Positions 55,614 to 63,632 are shown, counted from the stretch's first letter. The stretch: 64,000 nucleotides of DNA from Corynebacterium sp. ACRPO (GCF_022347205.1 NZ_JAKRNE010000007.1:48452-112451), one strand, 5' to 3'. Program-made: numbers and translations. The notes: generated from the letters alone by a model not told the origin.

Positions 55614-56248
55614 AGCACGCCCTGCTCGCGGGCGGCCGCCACCGCGGAGGTGCGCGAGCGCACGCCCAACTTGTCATAAATGTGCACAAGGTGGGACTTT
55701 ACCGTAGCCTCAGACAGCATGAGGTCCTGGCCAATCTGCCGGTTCGACGCCCCCGCTGCTACCAGCTGCAAGACCTCGAGCTCACGCGGCGTGAGCGAGG
55801 TGCGTGGCGTACGCACGCGAGTCATCAGCCTATCGGCCACGATGGGAGATAGCGCCGAATCACCCTCCGCAGTCGAGCGCACTGCGGCAAGCAGCTCCTG
55901 CGGAGGAGCATCCTTGAGCAAATAGCCCACGGCGCCGGCTTCGATAGCGCCGAGAATATCCGCATCAGTGTCATAGTTGGTAACCACGAGGACCTTGGGC
56001 GGGGTGGCCATCGCGGAGCGAATCTGCGCGGTTGCCTCCGCGCCGCCCATAACGCGGGTCCCTTCCACACCCGCGCCGAAGCGCAGGTCCATCAAAATGA
56101 CATCGATGCCACCCGCCTGCGCTGCCGACACCGCAGCTTCGGCCGTAGCGACCTCCCCTACGACGTCGATATCCTCTGCGCCCTCGAGCACGGACCGCAG
56201 ACCCAGCCGGACGATTTCGTGGTCATCTGCCAATAGGACCCGAATCAC
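55610..56248 (-). CDS. hrrA: LuxR/NarL-type response regulator, HrrA-like
   Basis: A 212-residue regulator: receiver domain with ADDHE, phospho-accepting Asp in VILMDLRFG, Thr in VVTNYD and Lys in LLKDAP; then a LuxR-type helix-turn-helix (LTPRELEVLQLVAAGASNRQIGQ, about 148-210). The sequence and the position near sodA and a universal stress gene match HrrA of C. glutamicum, which responds to heme through HrrS and activates heme oxygenase. Start at GTG 56248 behind AGGAGG. The sensor gene lies 37 bp upstream. Confidence 0.85.
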   Translation of the reverse strand: MIRVLLADDHEIVRLGLRSVLEGAEDIDVVGEVATAEAAVSAAQAGGIDVILMDLRFGAGVEGTRVMGGAEATAQIRSAMATPPKVLVVTNYDTDADILGAIEAGAVGYLLKDAPPQELLAAVRSTAEGDSALSPIVADRLMTRVRTPRTSLTPRELEVLQLVAAGASNRQIGQDLMLSEATVKSHLVHIYDKLGVRSRTSAVAAAREQGVL

Positions 56249-56285
56249 GACATTCCTCCTATCGATGTCATTGTCAACCAAAAGT

Positions 56286-57449
56286 TTAATCTACCCGGTT
56301 GCCTAAGGGCATACTAGCTGACACGGCAGTGCCCTCCCCCGGCGCGGATTCAACAACGACCTCCCCACCTAGCTCTTGTGCGCGGCGCCTAATTGCGGCC
56401 AACCCAATATGCCCCAGTCCAGCCGGGGCACTTTCCACCGCGGCCGGATCAAAGCCTTTGCCGTTATCCACCACATCCAGGCGCACCTCATCGCCCTCAT
56501 AGGTCACCGTGATCCGGGCGCGGCTTGCCTCTGCATGCTTGACGACGTTCCCCACAGCGCCCTGCGCAATCCGCAGCAGCGCCGCTTCTATCTTCATGGG
56601 CAGCTGCTGTACCTCTCCTTCGGATTCCACCTCGACGTGGATATCTCCGGTAGTGCCGAAATTTTCCGCCATACGGGTCAACGCGGCCTCAAGGGATGCC
56701 TCATTGAGCGTCGGCGGCTGCAAAGCAGCAATCATTGCCCGTGCTTCGTGCAAGTTATCCGCGGCCGTCCTGCGGGCCAGCTCGATGCGCTCTCGCGCTT
56801 TGCTCGCGTCCTGCTTATCCAGATCACGGTCCGCCGAATGCAGGAGCATTTGAATGGAAGACAGTCCCTGGGCAAGGGTGTCATGAATCTCATGCGCAAT
56901 GCGCTGACGTTCAGCCACCATGCCGGCATCGCGCTCCGTGGCTGCCAGCTGCGAACGGGTTTCAATCAACTCTTTATTCATCCGCGACAGCGACCGGAAG
57001 GCGTAGGTGATCGCTATCGTCACCAGCGCCGAAACCGCCGGCCCCATGACACCGCCAAACGTCAGCCCCTGCGGAATCTGCACCACCACGGTGATGATCG
57101 AGGCAACGATGACGCACGCGATGCCCGCCGCCATGTCCAGCACCGTGAGGTACAAAAAGAACATGGCGAAAACCAAATAGATTGCCGCTGGGGCCACGAA
57201 CAGATCCGCCACCCACAGCACCGAGAGAATGCACAGCCACAGGTAGCGCACAGGCCGGGCCCAATATTCCCCGTAGACCGAGCCTGCGAAGTACACGGCC
57301 GCAAAGCCCACCAAAAGCAGCAGGTTGATGATCGCTTGCGAAAGCGGCATCCGCGCGGAGGTAAAAATGCCCACCACCAGCAGGCCAGCGGTCAGGATAT
57401 GGATGCCGGTGCGCAACGCATCGGTATCCCGGTCTATTGTGGAGCTCAT
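56286..57449 (-). CDS. hrrS: Sensor histidine kinase, HisKA_3 type, HrrS-like
   Basis: This 387-residue kinase has about five or six membrane helices in the first 165 residues, with very short loops, a dimerisation helix with the phospho-His in RQRIAHEIHDTLAQGLSS, and a C-terminal ATPase domain (VDNGKGFDP, GLGHIGLAAIRRRAQELGG). Sensors of this class detect their signal in the membrane; HrrS of C. glutamicum senses heme. I chose ATG 57449 (MSSTID) because the first helix then begins at about residue 14. The start codon overlaps that of the divergent lipoprotein gene. Confidence 0.82.
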   Translation of the reverse strand: MSSTIDRDTDALRTGIHILTAGLLVVGIFTSARMPLSQAIINLLLLVGFAAVYFAGSVYGEYWARPVRYLWLCILSVLWVADLFVAPAAIYLVFAMFFLYLTVLDMAAGIACVIVASIITVVVQIPQGLTFGGVMGPAVSALVTIAITYAFRSLSRMNKELIETRSQLAATERDAGMVAERQRIAHEIHDTLAQGLSSIQMLLHSADRDLDKQDASKARERIELARRTAADNLHEARAMIAALQPPTLNEASLEAALTRMAENFGTTGDIHVEVESEGEVQQLPMKIEAALLRIAQGAVGNVVKHAEASRARITVTYEGDEVRLDVVDNGKGFDPAAVESAPAGLGHIGLAAIRRRAQELGGEVVVESAPGEGTAVSASMPLGNRVD

Positions 57450-57984
57450 GCGCAAAAGCCTACTTCCCCTACTCGCCCTAGCCACCTTTGGGATCGCTGG
57501 CTGCGATTCATCCGCACCCACCCCTGCACCAACAACTACGGTCACTCCGGAGGCTTCGGAGGCACCGGAGGTTAACGTCGCCCAAACCGCGGAAGTCAAT
57601 GACTGGAGCGATTGCCCCTACATCGGCCCCGGCTGGCTCGAAGAAACCAACGGCCAGCGCCTGACCAAGCAGGGCATCGACACGCGCTTTCCCACCCCGG
57701 CCTGCGTCTTTTGGTCCTACCAGGACGAGCCACAGGCCACCGTCATCGTGCGCGATATGCCCACGGTCGACGACGCCCGCGCCGCAGTGGATTGGGCCGC
57801 GCCTATCGACGCCACCGAACCCGCCTCCTTCGACGGCTGGGAAGGCGGTCGGGGCGTAGTCAATGAGCATGCCGTGTACGCGGTGCAAAAGGACACGCAC
57901 GCGGTACTGGTGTGGAGCAACCAGCAACAAACCGTGAAGTCAGAGCAAATTGCCCACGAAGCGATCGCCAACTTGGGCCTTTAA
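57448..57984 (+). CDS. Secreted lipoprotein, DUF2020 family
   Basis: A 178-residue protein with a lipobox IAGC (Cys17 or so) after a short signal, a Pro/Thr/Glu linker (20-45), and a compact domain with the family features NDWSDCPYIGPGWLEETNG and PACVFWSYQDEPQATV; the two Cys probably form a disulfide. Function unknown. Its ATG overlaps the hrrS start codon within CATG, with GGAG four bases upstream. It meets the small membrane gene at its 3' end with a 4-bp overlap. Confidence 0.82.
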   Translation: MRKSLLPLLALATFGIAGCDSSAPTPAPTTTVTPEASEAPEVNVAQTAEVNDWSDCPYIGPGWLEETNGQRLTKQGIDTRFPTPACVFWSYQDEPQATVIVRDMPTVDDARAAVDWAAPIDATEPASFDGWEGGRGVVNEHAVYAVQKDTHAVLVWSNQQQTVKSEQIAHEAIANLGL

Positions 57985-58133
57985 ACCGCGACGTCGTTAT
58001 ACGGCATCATCGGCGACAGCCACGGGAATACAACCTCCATAAGTAGGAAGAAGACTCCCACCGCAATAGAAATAGCCAAGATGACCTTCACCGGCGTCGG
58101 CCCCGGCAAGAGATTCCACAAAGCGCGATACAT
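57981..58133 (-). CDS. 50-aa single-helix membrane protein next to the sortase
   Basis: ATG 58133 follows AGGAG by 7 bases and shares its A with the sortase stop codon (TAATG), so translation is coupled. The protein begins MYRALWNLLPGPTPVKVIL, has one membrane helix (about residues 14-35), and ends SPMMPYNDVAV. Reading beyond that start gives a frame antisense to the sortase. I do not recognise a named family. Coupling suggests it works with the sortase. Confidence 0.72.
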   Translation of the reverse strand: MYRALWNLLPGPTPVKVILAISIAVGVFFLLMEVVFPWLSPMMPYNDVAV

Positions 58134-58795
58134 TACTTCTCCTCTTTTTCTACTTCCATAGCGTGCACAATCATGCGCTCCGCGTTGGAAAACTGCGGGT
58201 GACACGTGGTCAAGGTCAAGATCTCGCGGCTCGGTTCGGCGTCCGACTCTGGCACGGGGTTGGTCACCGAGACGTCGCCAGGCGTTGTAATATGCCGCCC
58301 AGCCACATGGGAATACTCCGGCGGAATTCCATTGAAACAATCCGCCTGCTCGCCATCGATGGGCAATACGCGATAGGTAATTCGCTCCTTCTGCGTTTCC
58401 ACCACGATGTCATCGCAGGTCTCTAGCTTGCCCAAGTCATTAAAGGGAGCCCCCTTGCCCACGCGGTGGCCCGCAACCGCAAAGTTGCCCATCTCTCCCG
58501 GCATCTGGGAATCCACGTAGCGGCCAGGGCCGCGCAGCAGGTCATCTTCATTGGTGCCCTCAATAATGGCAAAGCGGTAGTCAGAACCGAACGTGGGAAT
58601 GTACAGCTGCGCGAAAGCCTCACCCAACTCCGGCTCCAACTTCTGCCGCGGATTGCGCCATTGCTCGTCAAGGTGGGCGCTCGCCTCCTCCTGCAGCTGA
58701 CCGGATTCTACATTTGTCCAATAGGCTTCATAGAATGCAAAGAGTAAAAGAACCACGCCAATGGTTAGCATGAGTTCCCCAAGAACTTTAGTCAT
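58133..58795 (-). CDS. Class E sortase
   Basis: This 220-residue transpeptidase has an N-terminal membrane anchor (about 6-25) and the sortase fold: His in VAGHRVGKG, Cys in LTLTTCHPQ and Arg in NAERMIVHA. The TLTTC signature is typical of class E. Such sortases (housekeeping SrtF in C. diphtheriae) attach proteins with a LAxTG-like signal to the wall. No substrate gene with that signal is seen nearby. It is followed by the coupled small membrane gene. Confidence 0.93.
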   Translation of the reverse strand: MTKVLGELMLTIGVVLLLFAFYEAYWTNVESGQLQEEASAHLDEQWRNPRQKLEPELGEAFAQLYIPTFGSDYRFAIIEGTNEDDLLRGPGRYVDSQMPGEMGNFAVAGHRVGKGAPFNDLGKLETCDDIVVETQKERITYRVLPIDGEQADCFNGIPPEYSHVAGRHITTPGDVSVTNPVPESDAEPSREILTLTTCHPQFSNAERMIVHAMEVEKEEK

Positions 58796-58828
58796 GCCTT
58801 AAACCATACTGCCCATGAAAGGTTGAGC

Positions 58829-59773
58829 ATGTACGAAGTCTTCATGTACCCAGTTTCCGGAATCATGAAATTCTGGCACTGGCTCATCAGCAGCTTCGTC
58901 GGTGAATCTACGGCCTGGCTGATCTCCATCGTCTTGCTGGTTATCACCGTGCGCGGCGTCGTTGTTCCCTTGAACTGGATATCCGTACGCTCCGCCCGCA
59001 TCGGCGCACTCATCCGCCCGGAGAATAACCGCATCAAAAAGCAAATGAATAACGCCACCACCACCGAAGAGATGGCGGAGCTCATGCAAGAGGAAAAGAA
59101 CCTCATGAAGAGCTATAACTACAACCCCGCAGCAGGTTGTGTTCCCCCGCTCATCATGATTCCGGCCTTCATCGGCCTTTATCAAGTGCTCCTGCGCATG
59201 TCCAATATTGAGCGCGGCTCCACCACCGTGGGCATGTTGAATGCCTCCGACGTCTCGGCCTTCCGCGAAACCACCTTCTACGGCGCTCCGCTGACGGATT
59301 TCGCCCGCGAGCACGGCGACCTCATCAATCCCATCCTCATTGCCGCCATCGCCTTTACCATGGCTAATTCCGTCATTTCCCTCGTGCGCAGCTTCCGCAC
59401 CACTCAATTTGATCAGAAGGTCAACCGCCGCGTCTTTATTCTCATGGGCTTTTTGCTGCTGGTGATCCCTTTCTTCCTGTGGCACCTGGCCCAAACTGGA
59501 CCTATCCCAGTAGCCATCATTCTGTACTGGGGATGCGCATATCTCTTCATGCTGATCCAAACCGCTATCTTTGAGATCATTTTGCACCGCGACTACCCGC
59601 TTACTGAGGACGTCCACGCTATGCGCCGCGAAAGCATTCGTCGCTGGCGCAAGCGCGAAAAAGAACCCGCCCTCTCCAAGGAGGAGAAGAAGCGGGTCAG
59701 CCAGCTACGTATGGAGGCCCGAAAGTACCTTAAATCGAATAATCAGCAGGGGGAGCAGAAAGCATCTGAGTAG
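58829..59773 (+). CDS. YidC/Oxa1/Alb3 membrane insertase, shorter paralogue
   Basis: A 314-residue protein with five membrane helices. The conserved groove Arg is in VITVRGVVVPLNW, and the cytoplasmic coiled-coil loop and the helix PLIMIPAFIGLYQVL follow. The C-terminal tail is strongly basic, suited to ribosome contact. Bacterial chromosomes usually carry yidC next to rnpA; none of that context is here, so this is likely a second copy. ATG 58829 follows AAAGG. Confidence 0.87.
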   Translation: MYEVFMYPVSGIMKFWHWLISSFVGESTAWLISIVLLVITVRGVVVPLNWISVRSARIGALIRPENNRIKKQMNNATTTEEMAELMQEEKNLMKSYNYNPAAGCVPPLIMIPAFIGLYQVLLRMSNIERGSTTVGMLNASDVSAFRETTFYGAPLTDFAREHGDLINPILIAAIAFTMANSVISLVRSFRTTQFDQKVNRRVFILMGFLLLVIPFFLWHLAQTGPIPVAIILYWGCAYLFMLIQTAIFEIILHRDYPLTEDVHAMRRESIRRWRKREKEPALSKEEKKRVSQLRMEARKYLKSNNQQGEQKASE

Positions 59774-60338
59774 CCAGGTCGCGGGCCGTCTGCAGCGGCC
59801 CAATCTCCTTGGTGAGCCGAGCACCCGCACGGCCGCCATCCAAGAAAATCAACAGCTGGCTCGCCTGCGAGGACGATGGGTAACCATTGCGCTCTGTTAG
59901 CAAGGCCGTCAGAGTGGAATGCACCCAATTACGGTGTTCAACGCAGGCAGCCACGATACCGTGTTCCGCCTCGGTTTCTGGGCGCGGATACTCTCCGGCC
60001 GCATTCAAGAAGTGGGAGCCGCGGAATTCCTGCGTGGGTTCTTCCTCGATCGCCTTATCAAAAAACGCCAGGATCTTTTGATCCGGATCCGTCATCTCCG
60101 CGGTACGCTGTTCCCAATCTTGGCGGAACTTCTCATCCAAAGCTTCTACATAAGCGATAACGAGCGCGTCTTTGGAACCAAATAAAGAGTACAAAGAAGC
60201 TTTAGCCACATCCGCCTCGCGCAGGATGCGGTCGATTCCGATGACACGAATGCCTTCGGTGGTAAAAAGCTTGGTCGCCGATTCCAGCAGCCGGCTGCGC
60301 GGGCTGGGCCGATTACGGCGCGACTTCTTCTCTGCCAT
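59730..60338 (-). CDS. TetR-family transcriptional regulator
   Basis: This 202-residue regulator has the N-terminal helix-turn-helix (about 10-60; RVIGIDRILREADVAKASLYSLFGSK is the core) and a ligand domain. I chose ATG 60338 (MAEKKSRR) behind AGAGAGGAACCC. The likely operator is a palindrome at 60385-60398, which lies between it and the downstream-reading GlsB-like gene on the same strand, so it probably represses itself. Its 3' end overlaps yidC by 44 bp. No target transporter gene is adjacent. Confidence 0.88.
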   Translation of the reverse strand: MAEKKSRRNRPSPRSRLLESATKLFTTEGIRVIGIDRILREADVAKASLYSLFGSKDALVIAYVEALDEKFRQDWEQRTAEMTDPDQKILAFFDKAIEEEPTQEFRGSHFLNAAGEYPRPETEAEHGIVAACVEHRNWVHSTLTALLTERNGYPSSSQASQLLIFLDGGRAGARLTKEIGPLQTARDLATQMLSAPPADYSI

Positions 60339-60384
60339 GGGTTCCTCTCTAAAACGACAAAGCCGGTTCATCTATACTTTATAG

Positions 60385-60398
60385 ACAAACCGGTTTGT
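60385..60398. promoter_or_regulatory. TetR-type operator palindrome
   Basis: ACAAACCGGTTTGT is a perfect 14-bp palindrome 47 bp upstream of the TetR start, next to TATAAAGTATAG on the minus strand. It is the right size and position for autorepression. Confidence 0.6.
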
Positions 60399-60416
60399 AC
60401 GCGAATTAAATTCGGG

Positions 60417-60665
60417 CTACTTCTTAATGAGCCCCACGATCCACAACAGGATACAAGCACCACCCGTAGCGGCAATCAAGGAGAAGATCCATCCACCTTC
60501 CTCAATGTTCAGGAAGTGGATAATCATGCCACCGATGATGCCACCCAGCACACCAACAATAAGGTTGGTCAGCAGGCCGTGGTCGCGCTTCATAATCTTC
60601 TCAGCCAGCCAGCCGGCAATGATACCAATAACAATCGAGCTAATAAGCCCCAAACCCAAATTCAT
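60417..60665 (-). CDS. GlsB/YeaQ/YmgE-family stress membrane protein
   Basis: An 82-residue protein with three membrane helices and Gly-rich turns (GIIAGWLAEKIMKRDHG, then LIVGVLGGIIGGMIIHFL). The pattern is that of the transglycosylase-associated/GlsB family, small membrane proteins often induced by stress. A universal stress protein lies upstream. The ribosome binding site is AGGAGG close to the ATG. Confidence 0.9.
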   Translation of the reverse strand: MNLGLGLISSIVIGIIAGWLAEKIMKRDHGLLTNLIVGVLGGIIGGMIIHFLNIEEGGWIFSLIAATGGACILLWIVGLIKK

Positions 60666-60739
60666 GCAATCCTCCTAAATTAGCGGGCAATACCTTAGCG
60701 TACACGAGCGCACACTACCTAAGGCGGCCCCACACAACA

Positions 60740-60771
60740 AGAGCGCTCCGCCCTTGTGGGCGAAGCGCTCT
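60740..60771 (-). terminator. Hairpin after the universal stress gene
   Basis: AGAGCGCT(T)CGCCC pairs with GGGCGGAGCGCTCT, a 14-bp stem with one mismatch. On the minus strand TTGTTGTG follows, a weak U tract. Confidence 0.7.
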
Positions 60772-60785
60772 ATAAACAGTAGCTT

Positions 60786-61685
60786 TTAGCTTTCCTCATC
60801 CGGACGGACAACCATCATCGGGCACGGTGCGGACTGCAACAGTGCGCGAGATGTCGAGCCCAAAAGCATACCTTTAAAGCCGCCGCGGCCGTGCGAACCT
60901 ACAACCAATAGCTGCGCGCCTTCTGCAGCCTCGGTCAAAGCGTTCACTGGACGGTCACGGGTAATGAGCTTCTTTACCTCAACCTCTGGGTATTCCTCAC
61001 GCGGCTCCTTCAGATTTTCAGTCAGAAGTTCGCTCTGCTCCTTTTCAATATCAGCCCACTCGGACTGGGCGGCCGACAGCCCCGCCAAGGAAGCCTGCAC
61101 CTGCATATCCATCCAAGTATGCACGGCGATCAAAGCAGCACCGCGGGCCTGTGCCTCACGGAAGGCGTAAGCCGTGGCCTTCTGCGAAACCTCGGAACCA
61201 TCCACGCCGACAACGACAGGGCCGTATTTGGTGGAGTCCGTGACATGATTATCCTCGCGAACGACGACCACCGGGCAAGAGGCGTGGGACACAACCGAAG
61301 CGGAGACAGAACCCATCACCATGCCGGACAGGCCACCCATGCCGCGGGAGCCCATGACAATCATGGTGACATCGTGCGACATTTCTAGCAGCATGTCGAT
61401 GGGGGAACCCTCGGCCACAGTATGACCAATCTTCAACTCCGGGGCCACCTCATGAGCGATGGCGCGAGCTTCCTCGATCTTCTCGAGGGTTTCGGCCTGC
61501 AAGTCGTCGAAAAGCTCCTTTGGCGGAACCATGCCCTCTGCGTACAGGAACTGTGGCATGGTGTAGCTGGATGCGATTCGCAGTGGAATCTCGCGCTTCA
61601 TAGCCGTATTGGCGGCCCAACGTACTGCATTCTTCGATGCATCCGAACCGTCAACGGCAACGACTACAATATCTTCCTTAGCCAT
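60786..61685 (-). CDS. Universal stress protein, two UspA domains
   Basis: This 299-residue protein holds two tandem UspA domains (1-145 and 155-299). Each ends in an ATP-binding motif: VMGSRGMGGLSGMVMGSVSASVV and VVGSHGRGGFKGMLLGSTSRALL. C. glutamicum carries a comparable uspA gene close to its HrrSA locus. The role in corynebacterial stress or adhesion is undefined. A terminator-like hairpin follows. Confidence 0.94.
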   Translation of the reverse strand: MAKEDIVVVAVDGSDASKNAVRWAANTAMKREIPLRIASSYTMPQFLYAEGMVPPKELFDDLQAETLEKIEEARAIAHEVAPELKIGHTVAEGSPIDMLLEMSHDVTMIVMGSRGMGGLSGMVMGSVSASVVSHASCPVVVVREDNHVTDSTKYGPVVVGVDGSEVSQKATAYAFREAQARGAALIAVHTWMDMQVQASLAGLSAAQSEWADIEKEQSELLTENLKEPREEYPEVEVKKLITRDRPVNALTEAAEGAQLLVVGSHGRGGFKGMLLGSTSRALLQSAPCPMMVVRPDEES

Positions 61686-61726
61686 GATGTGTCCTTTCGC
61701 TGGTTATACCTTAATTGTAGTACGGA

Positions 61727-61870
61727 TTAGGCTTGAGGGTTGACGGTTGCAGCCTCGGAATTCGACGGGAACATAACGGTGTACACAAACTCCAAGACGG
61801 TGCGAATTACGGCGCCAATACCTTCAGAGAAAAAGGCAACAACCGGTTCAATGAGAGAGTTAAAATCCAT
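61727..61870 (-). CDS. 47-aa amphipathic peptide, porin-like candidate
   Basis: The ORF runs from ATG 61870 to TAA and fills the gap between the RluA-like start and the universal stress gene. The product begins MDFNSLIEPVVAFFSEGIGA and continues VIRTVLEFVYTVMFPSNS. One long amphipathic helix is followed by a short polar tail; there is no signal peptide. Codons are of the well-expressed type. There is no Shine-Dalgarno, but TATTAA lies nine bases before the ATG, so a leaderless mRNA is possible. Length and build recall corynebacterial PorA/PorH peptides. Homology is unproven. Confidence 0.62.
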   Translation of the reverse strand: MDFNSLIEPVVAFFSEGIGAVIRTVLEFVYTVMFPSNSEAATVNPQA

Positions 61871-62861
61871 GGGCAAAACATTAATACATCGCCGAAAAGG
61901 TTTCACGCCTTTGCCGATTAAAGACGGCCTGAATCCAACCCGCGTGCGCACGTCCGAGGCAGGCATAACGGCCTGGGAATTTCTTAGTGCAGTCATATCG
62001 GCACAACGCCACCGACACCCCGACGACGACGCCTCGGCGCTCCAGGCCCGTTTCGACTCCGGCGAGGTAGTACTACGCAATCAAACCAAGCTCCGTCCGG
62101 ACTCAATATTGAGCCAGGGCGAAGATGTCTTTTTCTACCGCATGCCGGCACCCGAAACACCGGTGCCTTACGACGTCCCCATCCTCTTCGAGGATGAACA
62201 TATCCTCGTCGCAGATAAGCCACCGTTTATGGCAACCATGCCACGAGCCCGCCACATCGTACAGACCGCTACAGTCCAGCTACGGCGAATGACGGGAAAC
62301 AACGAACTCGCCCCAGCGCACCGCCTAGACAGACTTACCTCCGGAATTTTGTTATTCACCAAACATCGCAATGTTCGGGGCCCCTACCAAACCCTATTTG
62401 CAGAAAAGAAAGTACAAAAGACCTATCAGGCAATCGCCGAATACCGCCGCTTTCCGACGCCCCTCCAGTGGGCCTCCCACCTCACCAAAACCCCAGGCGA
62501 AATCCAGGGCCGAATCGGCGACGGTCGCCCAAACGCATTCACCACGCTCGCTTCAGTCGAGCGAATAGACAACACCCCTTATGAAAAAATCCACGGCGAC
62601 CTGCCGCGATTGGGCAAGTACACGCTAAAACCAACAACGGGAAAGACCCATCAATTGCGTCTCCATATGTGGCAGGCCGGCGTACCCATCCTGGGTGATC
62701 CCGTCTATCCAAAAATCTTTCCCGAAGAAGCAGAGGACATGCGTATTCCTATGCATCTCACAGCGACCCATATCGAATTCACTGACCCTATTAGCGGAAA
62801 GCCTCGGCAATTCGAGTCCGATCTACCTCTTTACACGCACCACCTAGTAGAGCATCAATAA
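61869..62861 (+). CDS. RluA-family RNA pseudouridine synthase
   Basis: A 330-residue enzyme with an S4-like N-terminal part (about 10-100; FDSGEVVLRNQ) and the pseudouridine synthase domain. The catalytic Asp is in LAPAHRLDRLTSGILLF near residue 155 and the end motif is TGKTHQLRLHMWQAGVPILGDPVY. The RNA target (23S or other) cannot be read from sequence. I chose ATG 61869 because the family begins near PLPIKDGLNPTRVR; longer frames run into the antisense peptide gene. Its start codon overlaps that of the divergent 47-aa peptide. Confidence 0.9.
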   Translation: MGKTLIHRRKGFTPLPIKDGLNPTRVRTSEAGITAWEFLSAVISAQRHRHPDDDASALQARFDSGEVVLRNQTKLRPDSILSQGEDVFFYRMPAPETPVPYDVPILFEDEHILVADKPPFMATMPRARHIVQTATVQLRRMTGNNELAPAHRLDRLTSGILLFTKHRNVRGPYQTLFAEKKVQKTYQAIAEYRRFPTPLQWASHLTKTPGEIQGRIGDGRPNAFTTLASVERIDNTPYEKIHGDLPRLGKYTLKPTTGKTHQLRLHMWQAGVPILGDPVYPKIFPEEAEDMRIPMHLTATHIEFTDPISGKPRQFESDLPLYTHHLVEHQ

Positions 62862-62862
62862 C

Positions 62863-62952
62863 CTAGGCCGGATAGCCAATGATCAATTCGAGTGCACTTC
62901 GCATCAAATTGTAGAAGGCACTACCAAAGTTCTGACCCGGACAGCTATTCAC
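62863..62952 (-). CDS. Possible 29-aa peptide, coupled to the upstream small ORF
   Basis: GTG 62952 overlaps the stop of the 60-codon ORF by 8 bp, with AGGA touching the start. The product begins MNSCPGQNFGSAFYNLMRSA and ends in a hydrophobic stretch ELIIGYPA. The overlap is what translational coupling looks like, but the start is weak and the ORF is very short. It could equally be chance sequence, or the frameshifted end of the preceding gene. Confidence 0.28.
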   Translation of the reverse strand: MNSCPGQNFGSAFYNLMRSALELIIGYPA

Positions 62953-63127
62953 TCCTAGCTTCGACCATCATTTGAAGCACACTCATGAAATACCCCGATA
63001 AGGCAGCGATGCCGAAAATCCAATTCAGTGCGACGTTGCCTACGATAGTTACCGACATAAGAAACAATAGAGTACAAACCGCAGCGAATAAAAGGTAAAT
63101 TCGTGCTCTATTTCGTTGGTTCCCCAT
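62945..63127 (-). CDS. 60-aa small membrane protein, two helices
   Basis: Starts at ATG 63127 behind GAAAGGG (about eight bases), a credible ribosome binding site. After a basic head (MGNQRNRARIY) there are two predicted membrane helices (about 11-30 and 33-53) and an acidic end (MVEARSE). No family recognised. It lies between rluA-like and the rRNA operon end, and is convergent with the synthase gene. Confidence 0.55.
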   Translation of the reverse strand: MGNQRNRARIYLLFAAVCTLLFLMSVTIVGNVALNWIFGIAALSGYFMSVLQMMVEARSE

Positions 63128-63558
63128 CTCTTTCCCTTTCTTGAAATCAACGATCCTGGCGCAGGGGTGATCCCCACGTTGAGCCAGTATAGCGCGTGCA
63201 TTTCCTCAGTATGCGAATACGCCTAAGCATACGCGCATGTTCCGTCGACCGCGACGCTCTTCGCAACCTTCTTAAAACCATCGAATTCAGAGTTTTCCCA
63301 GCGATTTATTCTCTAAGACCGATAGAGAATGTATAGTGTCATAATTTGCCAAAAGTCCAGGCGAATTAGGTACTATCCACTTACTCCCCATCCGGCGAAA
63401 TGCGATCGATTGAGTGGTAACGGGCTTGACCCATTACGTCGCCGCGAGCTTTGTCACCCCACGTAGCGTCATAAGACCCACACTACATCCCCTGCTCTAC
63501 TTGATCCACCACGGTAGAAATTTGCGCTTGGTTCATGCTGTTGAGGCTAGCAAAACGC
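63128..63558. other. Non-coding stretch downstream of the rRNA operon
   Basis: I see no convincing gene here; frames on both strands lack ribosome binding sites and plausible products. An imperfect repeat GTATGC (63209-63214) and GCATAC (63227-63232) lies in it. The part next to 63128 must hold the promoter of the 60-aa gene. Confidence 0.5.
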
Positions 63559-63600
63559 AAAAAAGGGAAGGAGACGGTTGCTTACCGTTTCCTTCCCTTT
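63559..63600 (-). terminator. Rho-independent terminator of the rRNA operon
   Basis: On the minus strand AAAGGGAAGGAAACGG pairs with CCGTCTCCTTCCCTTT (one G-U) around a 7-base loop, followed by TTTTTT. It lies about 30 bp past the 5S gene. Confidence 0.93.
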
Positions 63601-63632
63601 GTGTTTCATTATGGAGTTTTGTTTTGTTGTTT

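Noticed and set aside
63209..63232. GTATGC/GCATAC repeat considered as a phage attachment or regulator site
   Set aside because: Short, with no integrase gene or second copy in the window; kept only as a note in the non-coding stretch.
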